From assembly GCA_902618945.1 (NCBI GenBank), contig CACNCK010000008.1:1-59211 (forward strand): 59,211 nt of DNA, given 5' to 3'. Position numbers and translations under genes: made by a program. Positions 23,398-31,507 of this stretch are shown here, one piece after another; within the stretch, counting starts at the first letter, position 1, and each line of letters opens with the position of its first letter. Under the pieces are notes generated by a model. It was given only the letters and a program-made list of their open reading frames with translations, did no database searches and had not been told where the DNA came from. This DNA comes from an uncultured SAR86 cluster bacterium. Its GTDB lineage: Bacteria; Pseudomonadota; Gammaproteobacteria; Magnimaribacterales; Magnimaribacteraceae.

Positions 23398-23826
23398 TTA
23401 ACCTTCTACTTCTATACCAGCGCTTCTAGCGCTTCCAGATAAAGTTCTTACAGCGGCATCCATATCAGCGGCAGTGAGATCTGGATCTTTTATTTTTGCA
23501 ATTTCTTCTAATTGAGCTCTTGTTACCTTTCCAACTTTGACACTATTGGGGGTTCCGCTACCTGATTTAATACCAGCAGCTTTTTTAATAAGTACTGATG
23601 CTGGTGTTGTCTTAATAATGAAATCGAAGCTCTTATCTTCATAAACTGTTATAACGACTGGGCAAGGTAACCCTTGTTCTAAGTCTTTAGTTCTTGCATT
23701 GAATGCGTTGCAAAAATCCATTAAAGGCAATCCATGTTGACCTAATGCAGGGCCGACAGGTGGACTTGGTGAAGCTTGACCAGCGGGTACTTGGAGTTTT
23801 ACATATGTCTCTATTTCTTTTGCCAT
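23398..23826 (-). CDS. rplK: 50S ribosomal protein L11
   Basis: A 142-residue protein of the GTPase-associated centre, needed for RelA activation. The proline-rich N-terminus [20 protein letters not shown], the thiostrepton-binding region, is intact. The start overlaps the nusG stop by one base, so the usual L11 operon promoter and leader would have to lie inside nusG. Confidence 0.98.
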   Translation of the reverse strand: MAKEIETYVKLQVPAGQASPSPPVGPALGQHGLPLMDFCNAFNARTKDLEQGLPCPVVITVYEDKSFDFIIKTTPASVLIKKAAGIKSGSGTPNSVKVGKVTRAQLEEIAKIKDPDLTAADMDAAVRTLSGSARSAGIEVEG

Positions 23827-24359
23827 TATCCTTTCTCGATTTGATTGAATTGCAATTCAACAGGTGTTGATCGACCAAAAATCAATACAGCGACTCTAAC
23901 CTTACTTTTTTCGTAATTAACTTCTTCAACGACTCCACTGAAGTCATTAAAAGGTCCATCGACTACTCTTACCATTTCACCTGGCTCGAAAGACACTTTC
24001 GGTTTAGTGATGTCTGATCCCTGCTCAAGCTGTTGCATAATTCCTTGCGCTTCGACATTTGAAAGTGGAGAAGGTTTTTCTTTAGTACCTCCTATGAATC
24101 CCATTACTCGAGGAGTATCTTTGACGAGGTGCCAACTATCATCATTTAGTTCCATATTAACCAAAACATAACCTGGGAAGAATTTCCTTTGAGTTTTCCT
24201 CTCTTGACCGCCTTTCATTTCAACAACTTCTTCGGATGGAACCATAATCTCTCCAAATAAATCATGCATTCCCAGTCTTTCTATTCTCTCAATTAAAGCT
24301 TCTCTAACTTTAATCTCATATCCAGAATAAGCATGTATTACGTACCACTGTTTTTCCAT
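23826..24359 (-). CDS. nusG: Transcription termination/antitermination protein NusG
   Basis: A 177-residue factor from the chosen ATG at 24359 ([15 protein letters not shown]), the usual start of the family. An upstream in-frame ATG at 24389 lies inside secE and would add ten residues without resemblance to NusG. The NGN domain occupies the first 120 residues ([20 protein letters not shown]). The C-terminal KOW domain has [20 protein letters not shown] and binds Rho or S10. It couples transcription to translation. Confidence 0.97.
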   Translation of the reverse strand: MEKQWYVIHAYSGYEIKVREALIERIERLGMHDLFGEIMVPSEEVVEMKGGQERKTQRKFFPGYVLVNMELNDDSWHLVKDTPRVMGFIGGTKEKPSPLSNVEAQGIMQQLEQGSDITKPKVSFEPGEMVRVVDGPFNDFSGVVEEVNYEKSKVRVAVLIFGRSTPVELQFNQIEKG

Positions 24360-24361
24360 GT

Positions 24362-24700
24362 TTAACCTAATAAAGCTGCTGTTGCCCAACCAAACAAGGA
24401 ATCAAGTCCCCATAGGATAAGAGCTGCTATTGTTATTGCCACCAAGACGATGAGGGTAGTTTGAGTTGTTTCTGTCCTAGTAGGCCAAACTACTCTTCGA
24501 ATCTCAGTTCTTGAATCTATTACAGTTTTAAGGGCCTCTTTACCTTCTAGGGTTGTAGTTAAAATAAAGAGACCTAAAATTGATATGACGATTACGCCTA
24601 TTACTCTGTAAAGAAGTGGTTCTTGAAAATAATAAGAATTACCGTATACGGCTAGTCCCACAACAGCGAGTCCAACAATCCAACGGATATAATTTTGCAT
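24362..24700 (-). CDS. secE: SecE, protein translocase subunit
   Basis: A 112-residue inner-membrane subunit that clamps SecY. Three membrane segments are visible: about residues 4-20, 27-45 and 83-104. The conserved cytoplasmic motif [13 protein letters not shown] lies before the last. The start at 24700 ([10 protein letters not shown]) is preferred because a GGAG motif lies 11 bases upstream. An ATG at 24718 would add six residues but has no ribosome-binding site. Confidence 0.94.
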   Translation of the reverse strand: MQNYIRWIVGLAVVGLAVYGNSYYFQEPLLYRVIGVIVISILGLFILTTTLEGKEALKTVIDSRTEIRRVVWPTRTETTQTTLIVLVAITIAALILWGLDSLFGWATAALLG

Positions 24701-24745
24701 TTTTATACTATCTCCCATTTCATAAGGCTAAGCTTTTTGGCTGAG

Positions 24746-24821
24746 TGGCAGGCCAGGAGGGAATCGAACCCCCAACCTACGGTTTTGGAGACCGTCGCTC
24801 TGCCAATTGAGCTACTGGCCT
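24746..24821 (-). tRNA. tRNA-Trp (anticodon CCA)
   Basis: This 76-base cloverleaf was read on the minus strand. The acceptor stem pairs AGGCCAG with CTGGCCT, the anticodon loop is CTCCAAA flanked by ACGGT and ACCGT, and the T-loop contains GGTTCGATTCC. The 3' CCA is encoded. It lies one base after the tuf stop codon and is probably cut from the tuf-secE transcript, as in many gammaproteobacteria. Confidence 0.97.
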
Positions 24822-24822
24822 A

Positions 24823-25920
24823 CTAATCAATAATCTTAGTAACTACTCCAGAACCAACCGTTCTTCCGCCTTCTCTTATTGCGAAGTTCATTCCATCTTC
24901 CATCGCAATTGGAGAAATTAGTTCAACGGTCATATCTATATTGTCGCCAGGCATTACCATTTCAACTCCATCAGGAAGTTCTACAGCTCCTGTTACGTCA
25001 GTAGTTCTTACATAAAATTGTGGTCTATATCCTTTGAAGAAAGGTGTGTGTCGGCCGCCTTCTTCCTTAGATAATACATATACGGTAGCTTCAAACTTGG
25101 TGTGAGGATTAATAGCTCCTGGCTTGGTGAGGACCTGCCCTCTTTCAACAGCATCTCTCTCCGTTCCTCTTAAAAGAATACCAACGATTTCTATTTCTTC
25201 GTTTACTTTAATTTCACCTCTTTCTATTCTACCTGTTACAACAGTTCCACGACCTTGGATAGTAAATATATCTTCAATAGGCATTAAAAAAGGTTTATCA
25301 GTGTCTCTAACTGGCTCAGGGACAAAATCATCCAATGCTTGAACTAGCTCTTGAATTTTTGCAGCATATTCTGCGTCTCCTTCTAAAGCTTTCAATGCAG
25401 ATCCTACGATCACAGGTGTATCATCACCTGGGAAATCGTATTCAGTAAGTAATTCTCTTACCTCCATTTCAACTAATTCGATTAATTCAGCATCATCAAC
25501 CATGTCGGCTTTGTTTAGAAAAACTACTATATGGGGAACTCCTACCTGCCTAGCTAAAAGTATGTGCTCTCTTGTTTGAGGCATGGGACCATCTGCAGCA
25601 TTAACTACCAGTATCGCACCATCCATTTGAGCGGCACCTGTGATCATATTTTTAATATAGTCGGCGTGACCTGGACAGTCTACGTGAGCATAATGTCTTG
25701 ATTCAGAATCATATTCAACATGAGAGGTAGATATCGTGATGCCACGTTCTTTTTCTTCTGGTGCGTTATCAATTCCATCAAATGCAATCGCTTCTCCACC
25801 GAGAGCTTCGGCTTGAACTTTAGTTATCGCAGCAGTTAAGGTTGTTTTACCATGGTCAACGTGTCCAATTGTTCCTACGTTGACATGAGGTTTGGTTCTT
25901 TCAAATTTTTCTTTAGCCAT
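24823..25920 (-). CDS. tuf: Elongation factor Tu with a 29-residue internal deletion in domain 2
   Basis: EF-Tu delivers aminoacyl-tRNA to the ribosome. This copy has 365 residues instead of about 394. The G domain is intact ([13 protein letters not shown] near 19, DCPGHADY near 81, NKAD near 136), as is domain 3 with its normal C-terminus. In domain 2 the text runs EEIEIVGI directly into [13 protein letters not shown], at residues 246-252. In other EF-Tu proteins VGI is followed by a stretch containing [20 protein letters not shown] and a second VGV or VGI before LLRG. The missing stretch is 29 residues, in frame, bounded by what would be a direct repeat. It includes the residues known in E. 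coli as Glu259, Arg262 and Asn273, which bind the aminoacyl end. This is a true deletion, a dead copy or an assembly error. No other tuf is in the window. Confidence 0.95.
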   Translation of the reverse strand: MAKEKFERTKPHVNVGTIGHVDHGKTTLTAAITKVQAEALGGEAIAFDGIDNAPEEKERGITISTSHVEYDSESRHYAHVDCPGHADYIKNMITGAAQMDGAILVVNAADGPMPQTREHILLARQVGVPHIVVFLNKADMVDDAELIELVEMEVRELLTEYDFPGDDTPVIVGSALKALEGDAEYAAKIQELVQALDDFVPEPVRDTDKPFLMPIEDIFTIQGRGTVVTGRIERGEIKVNEEIEIVGILLRGTERDAVERGQVLTKPGAINPHTKFEATVYVLSKEEGGRHTPFFKGYRPQFYVRTTDVTGAVELPDGVEMVMPGDNIDMTVELISPIAMEDGMNFAIREGGRTVGSGVVTKIID

Positions 25921-25951
25921 TTTTTTTTCCTAAATTTAAATTACTGTTATC

Positions 25952-26027
<76 letters not shown>

Positions 26028-26145
26028 AGAAACCTTTATTTTTGCTGCTTTTTTAGGGTGTAGAGTATTTTTTCTGATAAACAGAGGAACGAAATTATTT
26101 ATAAAATCTAACGAAATAAAACTACAACCCAAAGCTCGGAGCGCT

Positions 26146-26174
26146 TTTATAGTATTTTTAGGCCTCTAATGCAA
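26146..26174 (-). promoter_or_regulatory. Promoter of the tRNA-Thr(GGT)-tuf operon
   Basis: On the minus strand TTGCAT (26174-26169), a 17-base spacer and TATAAA (26151-26146) are followed by the GC-rich discriminator AGCGCTCCGAGC. This is typical of stringently controlled tRNA and tuf promoters. It lies between tRNA-Tyr and tRNA-Thr, so the two tRNAs need not share a transcript. Confidence 0.75.
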
Positions 26175-26206
26175 GTGTTTTTGCATCTTTTGGAGAGAAT
26201 TTTTAG

Positions 26207-26291
<85 letters not shown>

Positions 26292-26319
26292 TATACATTA
26301 GGTTAAAAAACAGCGCGCA

Positions 26320-26348
26320 ATTCTGTAACTGCAAGCTTACTATGTCAA
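26320..26348 (-). promoter_or_regulatory. Promoter of tRNA-Tyr
   Basis: On the minus strand a perfect TTGACA (26348-26343), a 17-base spacer and CAGAAT (26325-26320) are followed by the GC-rich TGCGCGCTG. It occupies the 90-base gap shared with the divergent birA gene. Confidence 0.7.
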
Positions 26349-26381
26349 CTTAAATTCATATAATTTCAAAAATTTTAGGTC

Positions 26382-27185
26382 ATGAACGACAATTTTATTT
26401 CTCTAGATATAGATTCATTAAAAGGTTTCCTAGATAAAGATCTACTAAATTCAAATATCGAGATCTTTATATCCCAATCTACAGGTTCCACTAATGATGA
26501 TGCAAAGAATCACTTGTTAAATCAATCATCTCTTTTATCAATACACACATCAGAACAACAAACTGCAGGAAAAGGTAGAAATGGCAAGCAATGGATTAGC
26601 CCAAAAGGAAAAAATATATACCTTTCTATAGGATGGCTGTCCAAACTGAACTATTCGCAGCTTGAAGGATTAAGTTTAGCGGTTGGAACTATTATCGCAT
26701 CTAGCCTTAACAAATTAACTCAAAATAAAGTTGGCATTAAGTGGCCTAATGACTTGTTGATAAAAAAAAAGAAGATCTCAGGAATCTTGATCGAAACTAT
26801 CGATTTGGATAATCAAGTAGGAGTTGTAATAGGTGTAGGCATAAATGTACACATGTCCAAGGAAGAAGGTAAAGAGATTGATCAGTCATGGATTGCATTA
26901 GATGGAGCTACTAACACGAAAAATAATAGAAATGAAATTATAGGGGAAATTGTAAATAAGCTTTTTAAGCTCACTTCTGTATTTGCCGAAGAAGGTTTTA
27001 AACCTTATAAAAAAGATTATGAATCATTGGATGTGCTCACTGGAAAAGAATGCAGTATAAATATTGAAGGTGCTGATAAAACTGTAGAGGTCTTAGGTGT
27101 GAACGACAAAGGAGAAATACTTGTCAAAGATGGTTCAGAAAATCTTAGTCTTCGTTATGGCGAAGTTTCCATAAGAGAACTATAA
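26382..27185 (+). CDS. birA: Biotin--[acetyl-CoA carboxylase] ligase, catalytic domain only
   Basis: This 267-residue enzyme activates biotin as biotinyl-AMP and attaches it to the carboxyl-carrier protein of acetyl-CoA carboxylase. The nucleotide and biotin loop is GKGRNGKQW (residues 63-71), with KWPNDL at 120-125 and KISGILIE after it. A small C-terminal SH3-like domain ends in RYGEVSIREL. E. coli BirA (321 residues) has an N-terminal winged helix that represses biotin genes. This one lacks it, so it is a pure ligase. A TATAAT box at 26359-26364 lies 17 bases before the ATG. Confidence 0.95.
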   Translation: MNDNFISLDIDSLKGFLDKDLLNSNIEIFISQSTGSTNDDAKNHLLNQSSLLSIHTSEQQTAGKGRNGKQWISPKGKNIYLSIGWLSKLNYSQLEGLSLAVGTIIASSLNKLTQNKVGIKWPNDLLIKKKKISGILIETIDLDNQVGVVIGVGINVHMSKEEGKEIDQSWIALDGATNTKNNRNEIIGEIVNKLFKLTSVFAEEGFKPYKKDYESLDVLTGKECSINIEGADKTVEVLGVNDKGEILVKDGSENLSLRYGEVSIREL

Positions 27186-27186
27186 T
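27181..27186 (+). promoter_or_regulatory. -10 box of tRNA-Thr(TGT) promoter, overlapping the birA stop
   Basis: A perfect TATAAT is embedded in the last codons of birA, followed by GCCCCTCGCG, a strongly GC-rich discriminator, and the tRNA ten bases after the box. No good -35 box is visible at 16-18 bases, so strength is uncertain. Confidence 0.55.
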
Positions 27187-27195
27187 GCCCCTCGC

Positions 27196-27271
27196 GCTGG
27201 CGTAGCTCAGTTGGTAGAGCAGCTGATTTGTAATCAGCAGGTCGTAGGTTCAAATCCTATCGCCAGCTCCA
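27196..27271 (+). tRNA. tRNA-Thr (anticodon TGT)
   Basis: A 76-base tRNA with acceptor pairing GCTGGCG/CGCCAGC, anticodon loop TTTGTAA between GCTGA and TCAGC, T-loop GGTTCAAATCC and encoded CCA. It corresponds to thrU of E. coli, which there heads the tufB tRNA operon. Here it lies on the opposite strand behind birA. Confidence 0.97.
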
Positions 27272-27302
27272 TTCATTGGAGAGATCTAAACCACTTTTGA
27301 TT

Positions 27303-27794
27303 TCAGGATTTTTCAGGTGCTTCGTTCAATTCACCGTAATCTAAAATTGGTGCGGCATCTATCTCTTCAGCACCAATGAATTGAGCCACTCTTTGCAAGC
27401 AAGAGACTATCATGCTTTGCTCCCAATCATTTAAATTAGAGAACTGTTCTTTAAATTTATCTTGTAAAACGTCGGGTGAAGATTCAAGAATTTTAAAACC
27501 CTTTTCGGTAATATTTAGATATTGAATTCTTTTATCATTTACACCTCTTTCTCTTGTTATCAAATCATTTGAGAGCAATTTATTTATAACAGTAGCGATA
27601 GTTGTATGTCGAAGAGTTGTTATGTAAGAGATATGACTAGGTGTAGTGTGTTTTTTATTTGCGATAATCTGCAGAACAATATGTTGTGTTGGAGTGAGTT
27701 GGGATTTCTTTGCTAAGGATAGAGAATTAATTTCAGTAGCCCTCATGACTCTTCTTATTGCAATTAGGGCCTCCTCTAGATGATTATCTTCCAT
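27303..27794 (-). CDS. MarR-family transcriptional regulator
   Basis: A winged-helix regulator of 163 residues from the ATG at 27794. A longer frame from 27821 would overlap the transporter gene by 38 bases. The recognition region reads HTTPSHISYITTLRHTTIAT and INKLLSNDLITRERG, and the wing contains DKRIQYLNITEKG, both typical of MarR dimers. It overlaps the end of the BCCT gene by 11 bases, so it is made from the same transcript. The likely target is the operon's own promoter, where palindromes lie at 34163-34181 and 34212-34234; the inducer is unknown. Confidence 0.88.
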   Translation of the reverse strand: MEDNHLEEALIAIRRVMRATEINSLSLAKKSQLTPTQHIVLQIIANKKHTTPSHISYITTLRHTTIATVINKLLSNDLITRERGVNDKRIQYLNITEKGFKILESSPDVLQDKFKEQFSNLNDWEQSMIVSCLQRVAQFIGAEEIDAAPILDYGELNEAPEKS

Positions 27795-29376
27795 TTGTGT
27801 CTTCCATTTTCTGCGGATCATATACCTCTATATATACTCCTCGCAATAGGCTAAGCATTGCTGCGATAAGAATAAAAATAAAAGGTAAAGCCATTGATAT
27901 GGCTCCTGATTGAATTGCCGAAAGTGCGTAAGAGCCACCTCCTACTAATAGAACAACGGCAATCAAACCTTGAATGATTGCCCAAATCACCCTTTGAATT
28001 CTTGGTGTATTATCTTTTCCGCCCGAAGTAATAGTATTGATTACTAGTGATCCTGAATCTGAGGAAGTAACAAAAAATAGTACCAACATGAATAAGGCAA
28101 ACAAACTTGTAAAAGTTGGGAATAAAAGATTATCTAGCATATAAAAAAGTACTAGAGAAATATCACTCACTGGTTGGCTTAACTTACCTATTCCTTCTTG
28201 AAATTGAAAAATTGCAGCCTCTCCAAAAGAAGAGAACCATACTAAGCAAAATAAAAGTGGTGCAAACATAACAACTGTTAAAAATTCTCTTATAGTTCTG
28301 CCCTTCGAAATACGCGCAATGAACATTCCAACAAATGGAGACCAAGAAATCCACCAAGCCCAATAAAAAATGGTCCAATCGCGATACCATTGTTGATCAT
28401 TTGGCCTATTCCAATTACTTAGTTCAGTTAAGTCCTGAAAATATGAAACTAAATTTCCTCCATAACCTGAAATAATTTGATAAGTTGGACCAGCTATCAC
28501 TACAAAACTTAATAAAAGCAGGGCAAGTCCAATATTGATATTGCTCAAAACTTTTACGCCTTTGTCTAGACCTCTAAAGACAGAAAATATAGCTACTGCA
28601 GTTATGAAAATAATAACTAAAGATTGACTTAACAAAGTGTTTGGAATTTCAAATAGGTAATACAGACCAGAAGATGCTTGTTGAGCTCCTAGTCCAAGAG
28701 AAGTTGCTAAACCAAATAAAGTTGAGAGTACTGCAATTATGTCAATTAAATCGCCCTGCCATCCCCAAATCTTATCGCCCAACAAAGGATAAAATATTGA
28801 TCGAATTGTCAAAGGTAGTTTCCAGTTGTAACTAAAGAATGCTAGAGATAATCCTATGACAGCATAGACAGACCATGCATTGATTCCCCAATGAAAAATA
28901 GTTGCACTAAAGGCTAATCGATGTGCCTCTTCAGACTGAGGTATTACGTTGAAAGGTGTACCAAAAACCCCTGTGTAATATGAAAGAGGTTCTGCAGCAC
29001 CATAGAAAGTCATGCCTATCCCTACACCTGCAGCAAATAACATACATACCCATGACAAAAATCCGAACTCTGGTGTTGAGTCCTTACCTCCAAGAATAAT
29101 CTTTCCAAATGGAGAAATAATTAAGAAGAGAATAATTATGGTAAATGCTGACATGCATAGAGTGAATAAAGTATCAAAACGAGAGACAACAAAATTTCTT
29201 GTATCCGATAACAATTGGTTTGAAGCTTCAGGATAAAGGAGAACTAAACAAGAAAAGATTATTGCAAGTCCAGAACTTATAAAAAAAACTGGAGAGTTAA
29301 TATCTAAACCAAGAAAGTTTATATTTTTTCGAGCATGAGCTTCTATAGAAGATAAATTTCCTAATTTTGTATTCAT
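27784..29376 (-). CDS. BCCT-family transporter (betaine/carnitine/choline type)
   Basis: A 530-residue inner-membrane carrier with about 12 hydrophobic helices. The family glycine-rich segment is GVGIGMTFYGAAEPLSYY, near residue 116. The tryptophan-rich helix-8 region reads WAWWISWSPFVGMFIARISK and is followed by GRTIREF. These are hallmarks of carriers for quaternary ammonium compounds such as glycine betaine or DMSP, driven by sodium or protons. The exact substrate cannot be told. It starts eight bases after the sulfotransferase gene and is followed by its probable regulator. Confidence 0.92.
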   Translation of the reverse strand: MNTKLGNLSSIEAHARKNINFLGLDINSPVFFISSGLAIIFSCLVLLYPEASNQLLSDTRNFVVSRFDTLFTLCMSAFTIIILFLIISPFGKIILGGKDSTPEFGFLSWVCMLFAAGVGIGMTFYGAAEPLSYYTGVFGTPFNVIPQSEEAHRLAFSATIFHWGINAWSVYAVIGLSLAFFSYNWKLPLTIRSIFYPLLGDKIWGWQGDLIDIIAVLSTLFGLATSLGLGAQQASSGLYYLFEIPNTLLSQSLVIIFITAVAIFSVFRGLDKGVKVLSNINIGLALLLLSFVVIAGPTYQIISGYGGNLVSYFQDLTELSNWNRPNDQQWYRDWTIFYWAWWISWSPFVGMFIARISKGRTIREFLTVVMFAPLLFCLVWFSSFGEAAIFQFQEGIGKLSQPVSDISLVLFYMLDNLLFPTFTSLFALFMLVLFFVTSSDSGSLVINTITSGGKDNTPRIQRVIWAIIQGLIAVVLLVGGGSYALSAIQSGAISMALPFIFILIAAMLSLLRGVYIEVYDPQKMEDTNGR

Positions 29377-29384
29377 AAAATATC

Positions 29385-31415
29385 CTAATTATTTATATAA
29401 GCTACATCTTCTGCTTTAAGCAGATCCTTGTCTAAAACATTAAGGAGTGGCTTTAGATATTTTGCATAAGGTTTCCATCTTCCCATGCCGTCTTTATTAA
29501 CTGGGCGTCTAACTTGTTCCGAACTTGCTGTTCTAACCGATCTATCTGTTTCATAAAAAGATATACAATCTTCCTCGAAAGGTAAATCTAGAAAATTAAG
29601 AATCCTATGAACTTGCCCTTCTAAATCCTCTACTACATCTTCGTTGTTTACCCGCAGTATCTTTTCCGGCAAAACTTTGTCCCAATGATCCATTAATTTG
29701 ACATAGCTAGTATAGTAACTTCCTGCCTCTTCAAGACCATATGTAAATTCTTGTCCTTGTGCAAAAAGTTGCTTAAACATACTGAAGCAACAGTCTAATG
29801 GATATCTTCTTGCATCAATTATCTTGGCATTTGGCATGATTAAGTGAATCAAACCAATATGCCTGAAGTTGTTTGGCATTTTATCAGTAAACATTGGAGC
29901 ATCTTTTCTATGCATCCTTGTGTCTTCAATAAAACCTCTTCCTAGTGCTTCTCTTTGCTCTGCACTTAAATTCTTCAAACTTTTAGGATAGTTTCCTTCT
30001 TTCCCATAAATATCATCACCTCTCAGACTTTGGGCAATTGATAGAATATTTGGTAGCTCTAACGTTCCATCTATCATTGAATGAGAGGCTAAGATCTGTT
30101 CTATTAATGTAGATCCAGCTCTAGGTAGACCCAGAATAAATATTGGGTCTTTAGTGTGATAGCCTCCATCGCCTAAATCGTTGAAAAAATTTTCATTACA
30201 GACATCTATTTGGGCCTGTAATTCTTTGTCCATTCTCTCAATAGAATATAGACTTTGATTTTTCTTTATCTGGTTGCCCCTAACTAAATGATGAAATGCT
30301 TCTTCAAACTCATTATTGGCCTCACATCCCTGAGCAAGAGCAAAGTGAAAATATGCTTTATCCCTTAAAGACAAATCTACCCTTTCAACTTGCCTTCTCA
30401 TTTCATCCATTTCTTTTCTGGAGAAAGTGTAAGTCTTTAAATTTGCTAGAGAAAAGAAAGCTTCTCCATGATCGGGCTTAATTTGATAAGCAGATTTATA
30501 ACTTTCTATTGCTTTATCAGTTTGACCCAAAGTTTTTTGTGCATGTCCTCTTGAGGTAAGAGTACTGAAATTGAAAGGATTCTTTTTAAGGATATCATCA
30601 AGCAAGCTAATAGCTTCTTCATGACCTCCGTTTTGCATTATCTCACTCGCCTTGTGAGCTTGATAGTTGAGATTATTTGGAAATTGATCACAAAGAATAT
30701 TTACTTGTTCCATGGTTTTAGAAAACTTCTGTTTCTTTCTTAGTATGGTGGCATATTTCATCCTTAAATCACCATCTTGAGGCTTAAACTCCACGGCCTT
30801 TTCAAGCAAAAATTCAGCATCATCAAAATAACCTAACCTGTTAGCTATTTCAGCCAATAATGCCATTGCATAGGTGTGTGTAGGATGTTCTTTTAAAAAA
30901 GCTCTACACTTTGCCTCAGCCAAGCCAAGCCTGCCTTCATTAAGAATCTGATCTATATATAGAAGGGAGCCAGGAAGAGATTGAAGTTTTTTAATTTGTT
31001 CTGCAGCATGTTCAGCAGCTGGCTCATTTTTATTCTTTACAAAATATTTATATAAGAAACTCCAGGAACCAATCAAAGCAGGATTCAACTCGCAAGCCTG
31101 CCTATAGTGCATAACTGCTTTTTCTTCATTACCCATATCTCTATTAAGATGAGCTAATTCTTGATAAGCTCGCCCCATATCAGGAGCATTGACCAGCAAG
31201 TCTTCGATATATTTTTTTGATTCTTTAAACTGTTTTAAATATCTTGTAGAAACTGCAGCAAGATACAGACTGTCAATATTGCTCGGATTTTCTTTGAGAA
31301 TAACTCTTAATAGATTTATGGCATCCTCAAATCTATTATCCTTTACTGCTTGAGTTGCATCACTTAAATCAACAGATAAAGTTTTTTCATCTATATTGAA
31401 ATTATCTTCTTTCAT
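29385..31415 (-). CDS. TPR-repeat sulfotransferase
   Basis: A 676-residue two-part protein. Residues 1-385 are tetratricopeptide repeats (for example EEKAVMHYRQACELNPALIG and TDKAIESYKSAYQIKPDHGE), a scaffold for partner binding. From about 420 a sulfotransferase domain starts, with the PAPS phosphate-binding loop GLPRAGSTLIEQIL at 429-442 and a second motif near DARRYPLDCCFSMFKQ. Such enzymes move sulfate from PAPS to a hydroxyl or tyrosine on an acceptor. No signal peptide is visible. The gene lies between a TonB receptor and a transporter, an arrangement I recall as common in marine Proteobacteria. The acceptor is unknown. Confidence 0.9.
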   Translation of the reverse strand: MKEDNFNIDEKTLSVDLSDATQAVKDNRFEDAINLLRVILKENPSNIDSLYLAAVSTRYLKQFKESKKYIEDLLVNAPDMGRAYQELAHLNRDMGNEEKAVMHYRQACELNPALIGSWSFLYKYFVKNKNEPAAEHAAEQIKKLQSLPGSLLYIDQILNEGRLGLAEAKCRAFLKEHPTHTYAMALLAEIANRLGYFDDAEFLLEKAVEFKPQDGDLRMKYATILRKKQKFSKTMEQVNILCDQFPNNLNYQAHKASEIMQNGGHEEAISLLDDILKKNPFNFSTLTSRGHAQKTLGQTDKAIESYKSAYQIKPDHGEAFFSLANLKTYTFSRKEMDEMRRQVERVDLSLRDKAYFHFALAQGCEANNEFEEAFHHLVRGNQIKKNQSLYSIERMDKELQAQIDVCNENFFNDLGDGGYHTKDPIFILGLPRAGSTLIEQILASHSMIDGTLELPNILSIAQSLRGDDIYGKEGNYPKSLKNLSAEQREALGRGFIEDTRMHRKDAPMFTDKMPNNFRHIGLIHLIMPNAKIIDARRYPLDCCFSMFKQLFAQGQEFTYGLEEAGSYYTSYVKLMDHWDKVLPEKILRVNNEDVVEDLEGQVHRILNFLDLPFEEDCISFYETDRSVRTASSEQVRRPVNKDGMGRWKPYAKYLKPLLNVLDKDLLKAEDVAYINN

Positions 31416-31460
31416 TTTTTTTATTCAGTAAAGGATACAAAATATTATTAATTTTAAGAA

Positions 31461-31486
31461 TTAAAAAGGGAGCCTCAGCTCCCTTT
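31461..31486 (-). terminator. Rho-independent terminator after the TonB receptor gene
   Basis: On the minus strand AAAGGGAGC-TGAG-GCTCCCTTT forms a perfect nine-pair stem followed by a run of T residues. It lies 21 bases after the receptor stop. It probably sets receptor mRNA above the downstream sulfotransferase-BCCT-MarR genes, if those are read through. The stem could also work on the plus strand. Confidence 0.9.
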
Positions 31487-31507
31487 ATTATTAGCCATTT
31501 GTGATAT

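Noticed and set aside
24360-24389. Longer N-terminus for NusG
   Set aside because: The added residues lie in the secE 3' end and do not resemble NusG, which begins MEKQWYV-like.
26164-26190. Inverted repeat ATGCAA-N6-TTGCAT as terminator of tRNA-Tyr
   Set aside because: No T-run follows, and half of it is the -35 box of the tuf promoter.
26028-26206. Possible degenerate glycine tRNA between tRNA-Tyr and tRNA-Thr
   Set aside because: No cloverleaf, T-loop or glycine anticodon arm could be drawn; a promoter is visible instead.
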